From: UBA3305 sp002373555
Lineage (GTDB): Bacteria; Bacillota; Clostridia; Lachnospirales; Lachnospiraceae
Direction: 5' to 3'
NCBI GenBank assembly: GCA_946612455.1
Contig: CAMOER010000010.1
Span: 1-64,000, forward strand
DNA: 64,000 nucleotides
Under the pieces are notes generated by a model. That model saw only the letters and a program-made list of their open reading frames with translations, was not told where the DNA came from and searched no databases. This document shows positions 7,744 to 15,648 of the stretch, in pieces. Within the stretch, counting starts at the first letter, position 1; every line of letters starts with the position of its first letter. A program made the translations under genes and the position numbers.

Positions 7744-8919
7744 TTACTGATTTTTTTCAGATACAAACAGATTTACGATCAGGCAGAGAATGACCGTCAG
7801 TACCATATCCGGGAGTGTATTACCCACCGGGGTATCCACGCCCATCAGGATGCGGTATGCAATGAAACCCGCCAGCCAGATCAGCAGGTTCTTCAGAGAG
7901 ACCGCTTTCCGGACCGGGGCTTTTTTCAGGATAAAGTAGTCGGCGATCTGGATCGCGATCATGGGAGCGAACACAGAACCGATCAGGTACAGAAAATCCG
8001 TGATGTTGTCCATCGGATAAACGATGGCTGCCACGGTACCGATCACGGCAACCACAGCCGCTGCGGTCTTTTCGTTGATCCGTGCCGAAACGGATACGGA
8101 GGAGACGCCCGCGGAATAGGCATCGAGGAAGGTCGTTGTCACCGTGGAAAAAACGATGATCAGCAGACCGGCTGCGCCGAGTCCCGCTTTCACCATAATG
8201 GCGGCAATATCGCCGGTCCCGGTATAAATGGCCGCGCCCATACCGATCACATACATGAAGACACTGACAATGCTGTAGACGACTACGCTGAACAGTGTCG
8301 CTGCGAACGGTTTCTCAGCCTCTCTGGTATAGTCGCTGATCAGCGGGAGCCAGGAAAGCGGCATGGCAACGCCGAGCTCCACGGCTGCGCCGAACGTCAG
8401 ACCGTCATCGGCCACGGCCGCTGCATTTCCGGATCCTCCGAAAAAGATCACGCCGAACAGGATCACCGACAGGATCAGAAGACCTGCCATCGCGATGGTA
8501 TTGATCTTTCCGAGATTGGTGATGCCGATCAGGATCCAGACCAGGATCAGCACGCCGATCACAAGTGCCCAGAGCCAGTTTCCGAAAGCGGCGATCCCGT
8601 TCGCGGCAAGCGCGCCGTCATAGATCATGATCGCCGTCCAGCCGACAAGCTGCAGGATGTTCAGCACACTGAAGAGAATGCTGCCTTTCTCGCCGAAGCT
8701 CATCTTGACCGTCTCCATGGCACTCTTCTCTTCCCGCGCACCGATCATGCCGGCCGCGAACATGAGTATGCCGCCGATCAGGTGCCCCAGAAGGATCGCT
8801 GCCAGACCGCGGCCGAAGCCGAGGCCGGCGAAGTAAGTACCCGTCAGGATTTCCGCAATCGAAACGCCGGCACCGAACCAGATCAGTCCGTTCGCCGCCA
8901 CAGATGTTTTTTTATGCAT
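7744..8919 (-). CDS. cytX: CytX-type hydroxymethylpyrimidine permease (NCS1 family)
   Basis: 391 residues with about 12 membrane helices, e.g. LIWFGAGVSIAEILTGTYFA and AILLGHLIGGILMFAAGMIG at the N-terminus, typical of nucleobase:cation symporter-1 transporters of the CytX clade. In thi operons this protein is the predicted HMP importer. Immediately downstream of thiD (12-base gap) and upstream of thiW. Confidence 0.9.
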   Translation of the reverse strand: MHKKTSVAANGLIWFGAGVSIAEILTGTYFAGLGFGRGLAAILLGHLIGGILMFAAGMIGAREEKSAMETVKMSFGEKGSILFSVLNILQLVGWTAIMIYDGALAANGIAAFGNWLWALVIGVLILVWILIGITNLGKINTIAMAGLLILSVILFGVIFFGGSGNAAAVADDGLTFGAAVELGVAMPLSWLPLISDYTREAEKPFAATLFSVVVYSIVSVFMYVIGMGAAIYTGTGDIAAIMVKAGLGAAGLLIIVFSTVTTTFLDAYSAGVSSVSVSARINEKTAAAVVAVIGTVAAIVYPMDNITDFLYLIGSVFAPMIAIQIADYFILKKAPVRKAVSLKNLLIWLAGFIAYRILMGVDTPVGNTLPDMVLTVILCLIVNLFVSEKNQ

Positions 8920-8931
8920 GGCCGGCCTCCT

Positions 8932-9726
8932 TTACAGAAAGTCGCCTGCAATGGCAAAGGCGTGGTTCATCGGGCCGCTTCCTTTTCCGAGATCCAGGCC
9001 CGCAGCAAGTGCTCCGGAGATATAATTCTTGGCAGCCTTGACTGCAGTCTGCAGATCATACCCCTTTGCCAGCCCCGAGGCAATGGCGCTGGAGAGCGTG
9101 CATCCGGTTCCGTGCGTGTTCGGGTTGTCAATCCGCTTTCCGTTGAACCAGACGGCCTCTTTTCCGTCGAAGAGGAGATCGTTCGCGTCGTTCAGATTAT
9201 GACCGCCTTTTAAAAGCACGGCAATGCCGTAATCCTCATGGATTTTCCTTGCCGCCGTGACCATGTCCTCCGCAGAGCGAACTGTCAGCCCCGAAAGCAC
9301 CTCCGCTTCCGGAATATTCGGCGTGATGACCGTCGCCAGCGGCAGAAGCGCGTGCTTCAGTGTTTCCACGGCTTCCTCGCTGATCAGTCTTGCGCCGCTG
9401 GTCGCGACCATGACCGGATCGATGACGATATTCTTCGCATCGTACACTTTCAGCTTGTCTGCGATCGTGCAGATCAGGCCGGAGGAGGATACCATTCCTG
9501 TTTTCACTGCATCCGGGAAGATATCCGTGAAAATACAATCCAGCTGCTCTGCCAAAAAGTCAGGTGTTACTTCCATGATCCCTGTCACGCCGGTCGTATT
9601 CTGGGCAGTCAAAGCCGTCACGGCGCTCATTGCATAGACGCCGTTCGCGGTCATTGTCTTGATATCTGCCTGGATGCCGGCGCCTCCGCTGGAATCACTT
9701 CCGGCGATTGTTAATGCTGTTCTCAT
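8932..9726 (-). CDS. thiD: Hydroxymethylpyrimidine/phosphomethylpyrimidine kinase
   Basis: 264 residues, full length for ThiD. Two successive phosphorylations of HMP to HMP-PP. Signatures: ALTIAGSDSSGGAGIQADIK at the N-terminus, TALTAQNTTGV, DPVMVATSGARL, TPNIPEAEVL, and the anion-hole/catalytic loop NTHGTGCTLSSAIASGLAKG. First gene of the operon, about 100 bases after the riboswitch terminator. Confidence 0.96.
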   Translation of the reverse strand: MRTALTIAGSDSSGGAGIQADIKTMTANGVYAMSAVTALTAQNTTGVTGIMEVTPDFLAEQLDCIFTDIFPDAVKTGMVSSSGLICTIADKLKVYDAKNIVIDPVMVATSGARLISEEAVETLKHALLPLATVITPNIPEAEVLSGLTVRSAEDMVTAARKIHEDYGIAVLLKGGHNLNDANDLLFDGKEAVWFNGKRIDNPNTHGTGCTLSSAIASGLAKGYDLQTAVKAAKNYISGALAAGLDLGKGSGPMNHAFAIAGDFL

Positions 9727-9828
9727 TTTGTCCCTTTCCCCGCCGGACCCTTGCCGGCAGTTAGCATTAATTTTGTATAGCGGCAGAAGGTGGTGCCCCC
9801 AATCGGCCGCTTATGTAAGCCGTTCCAT

Positions 9829-9859
9829 AAAAAAACGGGATGCCGTAGAGACATCCCGT
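9829..9859 (-). terminator. Riboswitch expression-platform terminator
   Basis: On the minus strand ACGGGATG pairs with CATCCCGT (9835-9842 and 9852-9859), followed by seven T residues. It lies directly after the TPP aptamer and before thiD, so ligand binding should favour termination. Confidence 0.88.
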
Positions 9860-9875
9860 GAAACGGTTCCATCCT

Positions 9876-9963
9876 GTTTCCCTACGTTGGCATTATCCAA
9901 ATCAGGTTCCGGGTCGGTGCACTGACAGCACCCTCTCAGCCTGCTTTCACAAGCTCCCCTCTG
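9876..9963 (-). promoter_or_regulatory. TPP riboswitch aptamer
   Basis: On the minus strand the conserved THI-box elements appear in order: GGGGAGC, GGCTGAGAGGG, ACCCGGAACCTGAT, TGGATAATGCCA and CGTAGGGA. A terminator follows. It controls thiD-cytX-thiW-thiE-thiM, repressing when thiamine pyrophosphate is abundant. Confidence 0.96.
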
Positions 9964-10012
9964 TACTTTGGTTATTATAGTCTTACAAACAGATCGTGTC
10001 AACCGGAATCTG

Positions 10013-10966
10013 TTATCCTCTCTCGGCAAGTTCCTTCGCGATCTCCTCCCATGTCACGCCCATTTTCGACATCATGACCATGGTGTGATACAGAAGATCG
10101 GATACCTCATAGACCATTTCCTCTTTCGCGTCATTCTTCGCCGCGATCACGACTTCCGTCGCTTCCTCCCCGATCTTCTTGCAGATCTTATCCGTCCCCT
10201 TGTCGAACAGATAATTCGTATAAGAGCCTTCCTTCGGATGCAGCTTCCGGTCTTCGATCACCGCATACACTTCGTTCAGGACATCGGAAATGCCGCGTTC
10301 GCGGAATTCATCCGGCACGATGTCTCTGTAAAAACAAGTGTAGTTCCCGGTATGACAGGCCGGGCCGGCCGGCAGCACCTGTGCCAGCAGCGTATCGTTA
10401 TCGCAGTCGATCTGCAGGGATCGCAGATACTGATAATTGCCGGATGTTTCCCCCTTCACCCAGAGTTCACTGCGGCTCCTCGACCAGTAAGTCATGATGC
10501 CGGTGCTGATCGTGGCATCAAAAGCCTCTTCATTCTGGTAGGCGACCATCAGGACAGCTTTCGTACCTGCATCCTGAACGACGACCGGGATCAGACCACT
10601 TTCATTCGTTTTCAGATCCGCCCAGGAAAAGGCCGGCTTCGGCGCTTCGTAATCCTCGGCATGGCGAAGAAGTCTTTCCGCACCGAAACGGGCAGCTGCC
10701 TCCGCATATAATTCCTCCGGCACATTTTCCATGACAACGTATGTTGCGCCAGCGTAAAAATACTTTTTCACATCCTCCAACCGCTTAATCATTCCTTTCA
10801 CAAGAATAACCGAAGGTACGGAAGCCTTCAGCATTTTAAGCGCGGTGATGGAACGCTCGCGCGCAGCATCCTCCTCCGCCGGATCGACTGCAAGGATCAC
10901 ACGGGCTGTTTTTTCACCAAGATCATCCGGCAGTACCGGAAGACAAACTTCTTTATATCCAGTCAT
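10013..10966 (-). CDS. hisIE: Bifunctional phosphoribosyl-AMP cyclohydrolase / phosphoribosyl-ATP pyrophosphatase with N-terminal extension
   Basis: 317 residues, about 100 longer than standard HisIE. Residues about 115-215 are HisI (VQDAGTKAVLMVAYQNEEAF, TYWSRSRSELWVKGETSGN, DCDNDTLLAQV, CHTG). Residues about 225-317 are HisE (LNEVYAVIEDRK, EEATEVVIAAKND, DLLYHTMVMM). The first ~110 residues look like a decayed HisA/HisF half-barrel (KRLEDVKKYFYAGATYVVME). Catalyses steps 2 and 3 of histidine synthesis. Separated from hisG by about 200 bases holding two hairpin elements. Confidence 0.93.
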   Translation of the reverse strand: MTGYKEVCLPVLPDDLGEKTARVILAVDPAEEDAARERSITALKMLKASVPSVILVKGMIKRLEDVKKYFYAGATYVVMENVPEELYAEAAARFGAERLLRHAEDYEAPKPAFSWADLKTNESGLIPVVVQDAGTKAVLMVAYQNEEAFDATISTGIMTYWSRSRSELWVKGETSGNYQYLRSLQIDCDNDTLLAQVLPAGPACHTGNYTCFYRDIVPDEFRERGISDVLNEVYAVIEDRKLHPKEGSYTNYLFDKGTDKICKKIGEEATEVVIAAKNDAKEEMVYEVSDLLYHTMVMMSKMGVTWEEIAKELAERG

Positions 10967-11010
10967 AACTATTATTCCTCAATCCTATCTTCTTCCGAAA
11001 TCAGCTGACA

Positions 11011-11083
11011 GCTTCAGCCAAAAAGCTCTGCCGGGAACTGTTCACCCCGTGCCCTGTTTCCGGCAGAGCTTTTTGGCTGGAGC
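11011..11083. repeat. Long hairpin element, copy A
   Basis: 73-base hairpin centred on the CCC loop at 11046-11048. Outer arms of 20+ bases pair apart from one G-T wobble. The centre GGGAACTGTTCACC / GTGCCCTGTTTCC is identical to copies B-E. Left flank ACA, right flank GTCACTT. Lies between hisG and hisIE. No T-tract follows on the transcribed strand, so it is not a standard terminator. Confidence 0.85.
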
Positions 11084-11101
11084 GTCACTTTTCTCCACTC
11101 T

Positions 11102-11147
11102 CTGTTCACCCCGTGCCCTGTTTCCGGCAGGATTATTTGGCTGAAGC
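11102..11147. repeat. Half hairpin element, copy B (left arm missing)
   Basis: Begins inside the shared core (CTGTTCACC) and keeps the whole right arm, ending in GAAGC followed by the usual GTCAC. The left arm is replaced by unrelated TC-rich sequence. It lies about 20 bases beyond copy A in the hisG-hisIE gap. Confidence 0.8.
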
Positions 11148-11166
11148 GTCACTATTTCTATCCTCC

Positions 11167-11796
11167 CTACAGCACCGCTTTGATCTTCCTGATCAACGGC
11201 TTGATCTCCCGCTCCTTCATCTTCATCGACACCTGGTTCACCACCATGCGCGCCGAAAGCGGGATGACCGTCTCCAGCACATCCAGTCCGTTCTCATGCA
11301 GTGTGCTTCCGGTCTCCACAATATCGACGATCACATCCGCCAGGCCGACAAGCGGCGCCAGTTCCACCGAACCGTTCAGCTTGATGATCTCGACGGTCTG
11401 GAATTTCCTGTTGTGGAAATAATCCTTCGCGATCACCGGGTATTTCGTCGCCACGCGGATCTGCTGGTTGTTTGCAAGCTTTCCCGCATCCTCCGGTCTG
11501 CCGCAGACGCACATCCGGCATTTTCCGAAGCCAAGATCCAGGACTTCGTAAAGATCCCGGTTCTCTTCCAGCAGTGTATCTCTCCCGACAACACCGATAT
11601 CCGCTGCGCCGTACTCAACATACGTCGGCACATCCGACGGTTTGGAAAGGAATACATTGATGCCGGCTTCTTCGTTCGTAAAGATCAGTTTCCTTGTATC
11701 CTTATCTGTAAGCTCGGGGATCATGATTCCGCAGCGGGAGAGCAGCGCATTCGTCTCCCGTGCCAGTCTTCCCTTCGCGAGCGCTATTGTTATCAT
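11167..11796 (-). CDS. hisG: ATP phosphoribosyltransferase catalytic subunit, short form
   Basis: 209 residues, the length of the short HisG that lacks the regulatory C-terminal domain and needs HisZ, which is encoded just upstream. Motifs: ALAKGRLARE at the N-terminus, DIGVVGRDTLLE, VATKYPVIAKDYF, and the PRPP loop region LADVIVDIVETGSTLHENGL. Commits ATP and PRPP to histidine synthesis. Starts 26 bases after hisZ with a GGAGG site. Confidence 0.96.
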   Translation of the reverse strand: MITIALAKGRLARETNALLSRCGIMIPELTDKDTRKLIFTNEEAGINVFLSKPSDVPTYVEYGAADIGVVGRDTLLEENRDLYEVLDLGFGKCRMCVCGRPEDAGKLANNQQIRVATKYPVIAKDYFHNRKFQTVEIIKLNGSVELAPLVGLADVIVDIVETGSTLHENGLDVLETVIPLSARMVVNQVSMKMKEREIKPLIRKIKAVL

Positions 11797-11822
11797 TTTC
11801 CGATTCCTCCGGTATTCATGGC

Positions 11823-13034
11823 TCAGACTTTTTCATGGATGATCTCATCGGTGCCTGCATGCAGGACATAGATCTGGTGCACATTTCTGAGCGCGGCTTC
11901 ATCGTGTTTGCTGTAATCAATGCTGACCGCTCTCTGCAGCAGAACATTGTTTCCGGCATTTCTGAGCTGCTTTGCAAGCAGGATCGCTTCTTCCGAGCGT
12001 TCATCATCGAAGACGATCATCCTGGCCGAATTGCCGCTCAAAATATAAGTATCGGAAGCCGCCACCGCCTGCATCAGAACGTCCACAGACATACCGAAGC
12101 CGACGGCCGGGACAGATCTGCCGAACTGTGCGAGCAGTCCGTCATATCTTCCGCCGCTGGCGACAGGCTCACCGGCGCCGTCCGCGTAGGCCCTGAAGAT
12201 CATGCCGGTATAATAATCCATGCGGCCGATCATGCCCATATCCAGCCGGATCCTGTCCGTGATGCCGAAGCACTCTGCCGCACGCAGGATATCCTGCAGT
12301 CTCCCGATCGCCGCGTGGGTATCTTCATTGACATCATATTTACCGGCGCACGAGAGCACCTCTGCGGGATCGCCGTAAAGCTCTGCCAGTTCGGCAAGCC
12401 CTTCCGCGATCTTTTCATCGATACCATATTCCGCAAGCACTTCCGTCAGGCGGTAAAAATTCTTCTTTGAGAGCAGCCGTTTGATCTTTGCTTTCTGCTC
12501 TTCCGAGAGATCCACCTCCGAGAGCAGCCCCCGGAAGAACCGGACGTCGCCGACATCGATGATATAGTCATGAACGCCGGCTTTTTCGAACAAGGCGGCC
12601 GCCATATCCAGCATTTCCGCATCGGAATAACAGCTGTCATCGCCGGAAAGCTCCGCGCCGGCCTGCATTTCTTCTCTGAGTTTCCCCCTGTGTCCGGTGG
12701 AATTCACATAGGTATTGCCCATGTAGGAAAGCCTGACAGGGACCGGCGAATCATTGAAGTACTTCGCCGCGCAGCGTGCCATAGCCGGCGTAAAGTCCGG
12801 GCGCAGGACCAGCGTCTCACCGTCATTGTCGTAGAATTTGAACATATTTCTGGATGAAACGGAGCCCCGCTCGGCATTGAATATATCAAAATACTCGAAA
12901 ACGGGCGTCACCACTTCGGTGTAGCCGCGGCTCTCGAATACCTTTCGCAGTCTGTCACAGATCATGGCTCTGTCGGAGAGTTCCTGCCCGTGATAATCCC
13001 TTACGCCGTCCGGCGTATGCAGTAAAGATAACAT
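11823..13034 (-). CDS. hisZ: ATP phosphoribosyltransferase regulatory subunit
   Basis: 403 residues resembling the catalytic core of histidyl-tRNA synthetase. Motif-2-like VLRPDFTPAMARCAAKYF, RLSYMGNTYVN and the ASGGRYDGLLAQFG block are visible, but no anticodon-binding domain of HisRS. With short HisG it makes the hetero-octameric, histidine-inhibited enzyme. First gene of the his operon, preceded by GGAGG and a strong promoter. Confidence 0.95.
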   Translation of the reverse strand: MLSLLHTPDGVRDYHGQELSDRAMICDRLRKVFESRGYTEVVTPVFEYFDIFNAERGSVSSRNMFKFYDNDGETLVLRPDFTPAMARCAAKYFNDSPVPVRLSYMGNTYVNSTGHRGKLREEMQAGAELSGDDSCYSDAEMLDMAAALFEKAGVHDYIIDVGDVRFFRGLLSEVDLSEEQKAKIKRLLSKKNFYRLTEVLAEYGIDEKIAEGLAELAELYGDPAEVLSCAGKYDVNEDTHAAIGRLQDILRAAECFGITDRIRLDMGMIGRMDYYTGMIFRAYADGAGEPVASGGRYDGLLAQFGRSVPAVGFGMSVDVLMQAVAASDTYILSGNSARMIVFDDERSEEAILLAKQLRNAGNNVLLQRAVSIDYSKHDEAALRNVHQIYVLHAGTDEIIHEKV

Positions 13035-13053
13035 GGTTCCTCCAAATGGTACT

Positions 13054-13073
13054 TTAGCATGGTAACGTGCTAA
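13054..13073. promoter_or_regulatory. Palindromic operator candidate of the his operon
   Basis: TTAGCAtggtaacgTGCTAA, a 20-base inverted repeat (six-base arms, with CATG/ACGTG continuing part of the symmetry), lies downstream of the hisZ -10 box and upstream of its ribosome site. Position fits repression by roadblock. The YerC/TrpR-like regulator at 52142 is the obvious candidate, by inference. Confidence 0.6.
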
Positions 13074-13096
13074 TACGATAAAGTGCGTTGCCTATG

Positions 13097-13124
13097 AGTA
13101 TAGCAGATGTCCGGCGATTGTCAA
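13097..13124 (-). promoter_or_regulatory. Promoter of hisZ-hisG-hisIE
   Basis: On the minus strand TTGACA (13119-13124), a 16-base spacer and TATACT (13097-13102), a near-consensus sigma-A promoter placed right after the recU stop codon. No T-box or attenuator is seen in the short leader. Confidence 0.75.
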
Positions 13125-13127
13125 GTC

Positions 13128-13661
13128 TCATTCCCTGCTTTCGAGATCCTTTGCGATCTGCGGCAGGAAATGCAGCGCCAGTCCGCCCTGCCCGTCGATC
13201 TCATAACTTTTGTCGATCTCGTTGTATGTAAAGCTCTTGCGGCCGCCTTCCTCCCTGCGTCTGATGAACCTGTCGATGTCCTTAAACGGGATATAGAAGG
13301 CTTCATCCTTGTGTGTCATCAGAAGGATGATGAAGGAAATGCCGCCCTGCTCTTCGAATTCCTTCATGAACTTATACTGATGCTCATGGATATTATGGAG
13401 CGGAATGGTATCAACTGCGCATTCCTTCGCATCAAAGCAGACCGGCACGCCCTGGACCAGGCCGATGTAATCGACGGTACTCTTCTGGTCAAAATAGGCA
13501 AGCGTTATCTGCCGGTTCTCCTTATCCATGTTGATCGGTTTGATGGGGGTGGGGATCTTCTGAATGAGCGCCAGATGTTTCTCCCGGTACATTTCGATCG
13601 AGGCATTGATCATGGTCTCGAGCGTGGAGCCCCGCAGGCCCCGGGTATTCCATGTCGACAT
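13128..13661 (-). CDS. recU: Holliday junction resolvase RecU
   Basis: 177 residues. Starts MSTWNTRGLRGSTLETMINA and has the PD-(D/E)XK-type site: DQKSTVDYIG, then GVPVCFDAKE, followed by HNIHEHQYKFMKEF. RecU cuts four-way junctions during recombination in Bacillota. In Bacillus it sits beside a penicillin-binding protein gene, but here it stands between rluA-type and his genes. Likely transcribed alone, preceded by hairpin copy C. Confidence 0.93.
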   Translation of the reverse strand: MSTWNTRGLRGSTLETMINASIEMYREKHLALIQKIPTPIKPINMDKENRQITLAYFDQKSTVDYIGLVQGVPVCFDAKECAVDTIPLHNIHEHQYKFMKEFEEQGGISFIILLMTHKDEAFYIPFKDIDRFIRRREEGGRKSFTYNEIDKSYEIDGQGGLALHFLPQIAKDLESRE

Positions 13662-13771
13662 AGGGAACTACCTTCTTCCGTTTCAGTAAAGCCGCAGTTG
13701 TTGCGGCGAAGATCCTTCGCAGGCGCAGGATGACAGGCGCTGCCTCTCTGTATTTCATTCGTCAGAGCACA

Positions 13772-13844
13772 GCGCAGGCAGAAAGAACCTGCCGGGAACT
13801 GTTCACCCCGTGCCCTGTTTCCGGCAGGTTCTTTCTGCCTGCGC
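13772..13844. repeat. Long hairpin element, copy C
   Basis: 73-base hairpin centred at 13808. Arms of 24 bases are perfectly complementary (GCGCAGGCAGAAAGAACC and its complement), around the shared core. Left flank ACA, right flank GTCACTT. Lies between the pseudouridine synthase gene and recU, both minus strand. Confidence 0.88.
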
Positions 13845-13858
13845 GTCACTTCCGGCAA

Positions 13859-14932
13859 TTACAATAATTCTGCCGTCTTCAGAAGAGCGGTCACGACTCG
13901 CCCGCAGTCGCCGCCGCGCCTTTTCCAGGCTTCCGAAGGCGGTGCGGTGATCGTTCTGCCGCGCAGATCCTCCGGTACATCCTCCGCATCCGGGAATGTG
14001 ATCCGCCAGGAATGCAGCATCAGGCTGTACTTCGGCAGTTCCGGTGCGAACTGCCTGTTGAACGCTTCCTTCCCGTACTTCCGATCTCCGAGCACCGGAT
14101 GGCCCATCGCCGCCAGATGCGCTCTGATCTGATGGCTCTTGCCCGTGACCAGATGCACTTTCAGAAGCGTGATGCCGTCCTGATATGCCAACGGCGTAAT
14201 GCCGGTCCGGATCATATCCCCCGGCGGCTCCGCCTTTACGGAAACGATATTTCCCGAATGATCCTTGCTCAGCCAGGCTCTGTACATTCCTGCTTTTTCC
14301 ACCTTTCCGGCGACCGGACAGAGATATTCCTTCACAAGCCTCCGGTCGGAAAGAAGCGCGGAAAGCATCGCAAGGCCGGCGGCCGTCTTTCCGGCACCGA
14401 TCACGCCGGACGTATTCCGGTCCAGCCTGTGGCAGACGGAAGGTCTGACCAGCCGCAGATCAGATTTTGTGATCTGCCCGCTTCTGATCAGATAATCGAT
14501 CAGGCATTCATTGACGGAAATATCCTCCGGCGCGGATTTCTGGGAAAGCAGTCCCGCCGGCTTCAGGAAAAAGATCACGTCTTTGTTTTCATACAGCACC
14601 TTCAGCGCCGGCAGCGGTCTTCGATCTCCTGCGCCGGCAGCAGCCGGTACCGCCGCCCGCACACCGGCAGTATCCTTCTCCTGCCGTTCCGCTGGTACCG
14701 GTTCCGCCTGCCGGAATCCGAATTTTTCAAGTGTATCATCCGCAAGAAAAAGCTTCACCGAATCCCCGGCGGCGATCTTGTCCGTACCGTCGGACTTCGC
14801 GCCGTTCAGGGTGATATTCTTCTTCCGCAGCATCTTAAAAATGAAACCGGAGGGCGCTTCCGGAAGAATGCGCTTCAGATAATTGCTGAAGCGCATGCCT
14901 GCCTCGCGCTCTCCTATTTTGATCTCACGCAT
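13859..14932 (-). CDS. RluA-family 23S rRNA/tRNA pseudouridine synthase
   Basis: 357 residues. S4-like RNA-binding segment at about 12-65 (MRFSNYLKRILPEA; then KKNITLNGAKSDG), then the catalytic domain with HRLDRNTSGV (D171 catalytic), VLYENKDVIFFLKPAGLLSQ and VTGKSHQIRAHLAAMGHPVL. This is the RluC/RluD layout. A proline/alanine-rich linker near 80-110 is longer than usual. The target position cannot be assigned. Confidence 0.9.
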   Translation of the reverse strand: MREIKIGEREAGMRFSNYLKRILPEAPSGFIFKMLRKKNITLNGAKSDGTDKIAAGDSVKLFLADDTLEKFGFRQAEPVPAERQEKDTAGVRAAVPAAAGAGDRRPLPALKVLYENKDVIFFLKPAGLLSQKSAPEDISVNECLIDYLIRSGQITKSDLRLVRPSVCHRLDRNTSGVIGAGKTAAGLAMLSALLSDRRLVKEYLCPVAGKVEKAGMYRAWLSKDHSGNIVSVKAEPPGDMIRTGITPLAYQDGITLLKVHLVTGKSHQIRAHLAAMGHPVLGDRKYGKEAFNRQFAPELPKYSLMLHSWRITFPDAEDVPEDLRGRTITAPPSEAWKRRGGDCGRVVTALLKTAELL

Positions 14933-14956
14933 ATTCCATCACCAATCTGCATCCGC

Positions 14957-15517
14957 TTACATGATCACGGATTTTACCGCTTCCTTCGCGAGGCCGATCT
15001 TTCTGGCATCGGCATCTTCGATCACGGCAGGCACATCCGCAAGCCTCGTCTGAAATTCGTCAAAATTCCGGAATACCTTGATCCGCATCGGGATCCCGCG
15101 GGACTTCAGCGTGTCATTGACCGTGATCTCCACGCGGTCGCGGCTCTCCTTCTCACTTCCCTGGTAACCGACGATCCCATTCTTGTAGATCACGGCAAAA
15201 TCCAGTCCGGCACGGCGGCCTTTTTCGTCCACGACGATCATATCCGACATGAGCATGCCGGCGTCATCATATGCTTTGACAGCCGCATACAGTTCTTCGG
15301 ACGGCGTATGATACTTCATCATGGCCGCATAGGAAGCCAGAAAATTCGCCATGGGCAGAACGCAGAGCATGGAAGGAATCATAAAGAGATTAAATCTCGT
15401 CCTCCAGATCACGAAACCGATCGTTGCGAGCAGCGCGACGGCGGCCGCGCAGGCCAGCGTCATCTTAAAGAGAAAGCTCTGTCTGTGTTTGATGTATCCG
15501 TATGTTCCGCGTTCCAT
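14957..15517 (-). CDS. Conserved membrane protein of unknown function
   Basis: 186 residues from the ATG at 15517, which has CCGGAGGA upstream; the frame is open further but overlaps the hairpin region. Two membrane helices at about 18-36 and 43-66, then a soluble cytoplasmic domain of about 115 residues with alternating strands (DMIVVDEKGRRAGLDFAVIY, VEITVNDTLKSRGI). I do not recognise the family. It is 24 bases upstream of the pseudouridine synthase gene and probably co-transcribed. Confidence 0.7.
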   Translation of the reverse strand: MERGTYGYIKHRQSFLFKMTLACAAAVALLATIGFVIWRTRFNLFMIPSMLCVLPMANFLASYAAMMKYHTPSEELYAAVKAYDDAGMLMSDMIVVDEKGRRAGLDFAVIYKNGIVGYQGSEKESRDRVEITVNDTLKSRGIPMRIKVFRNFDEFQTRLADVPAVIEDADARKIGLAKEAVKSVIM

Positions 15518-15552
15518 AAATTCCTCCGGGTAGTAAATGGATAAGCCTGACA

Positions 15553-15623
15553 GCCCCGACAGAAAAACCTGCCGGGAACTGTTCACCCCGTGCCCTGTTT
15601 CCGGCAGGTTTTTCTGTCGGGGC
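15553..15623. repeat. Long hairpin element, copy D
   Basis: 71-base hairpin centred at 15588 with arms GCCCCGACAGAAAAACC and complement around the shared core, fully paired outside the core. Left flank TGACA, right flank GTCCC instead of GTCAC. Lies between the metallo-hydrolase gene and the unknown membrane-protein gene. Confidence 0.88.
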
Positions 15624-15648
15624 GTCCCTTATTCTTTCCGCCTGATCT

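Noticed and set aside
9829..9963. T-box or other amino acid leader in front of thiD
   Set aside because: All THI-box elements are present; no T-box sequence is seen.
11011..11083. Hairpin elements as ordinary terminators
   Set aside because: The stems lack a T-tract on the transcribed strand and occur within operons; the identical core would be unneeded for termination.
14012..15544. 510-codon plus-strand open frame opposite the pseudouridine synthase gene
   Set aside because: Low-complexity Arg/His-rich translation, crosses two genes on the other strand.
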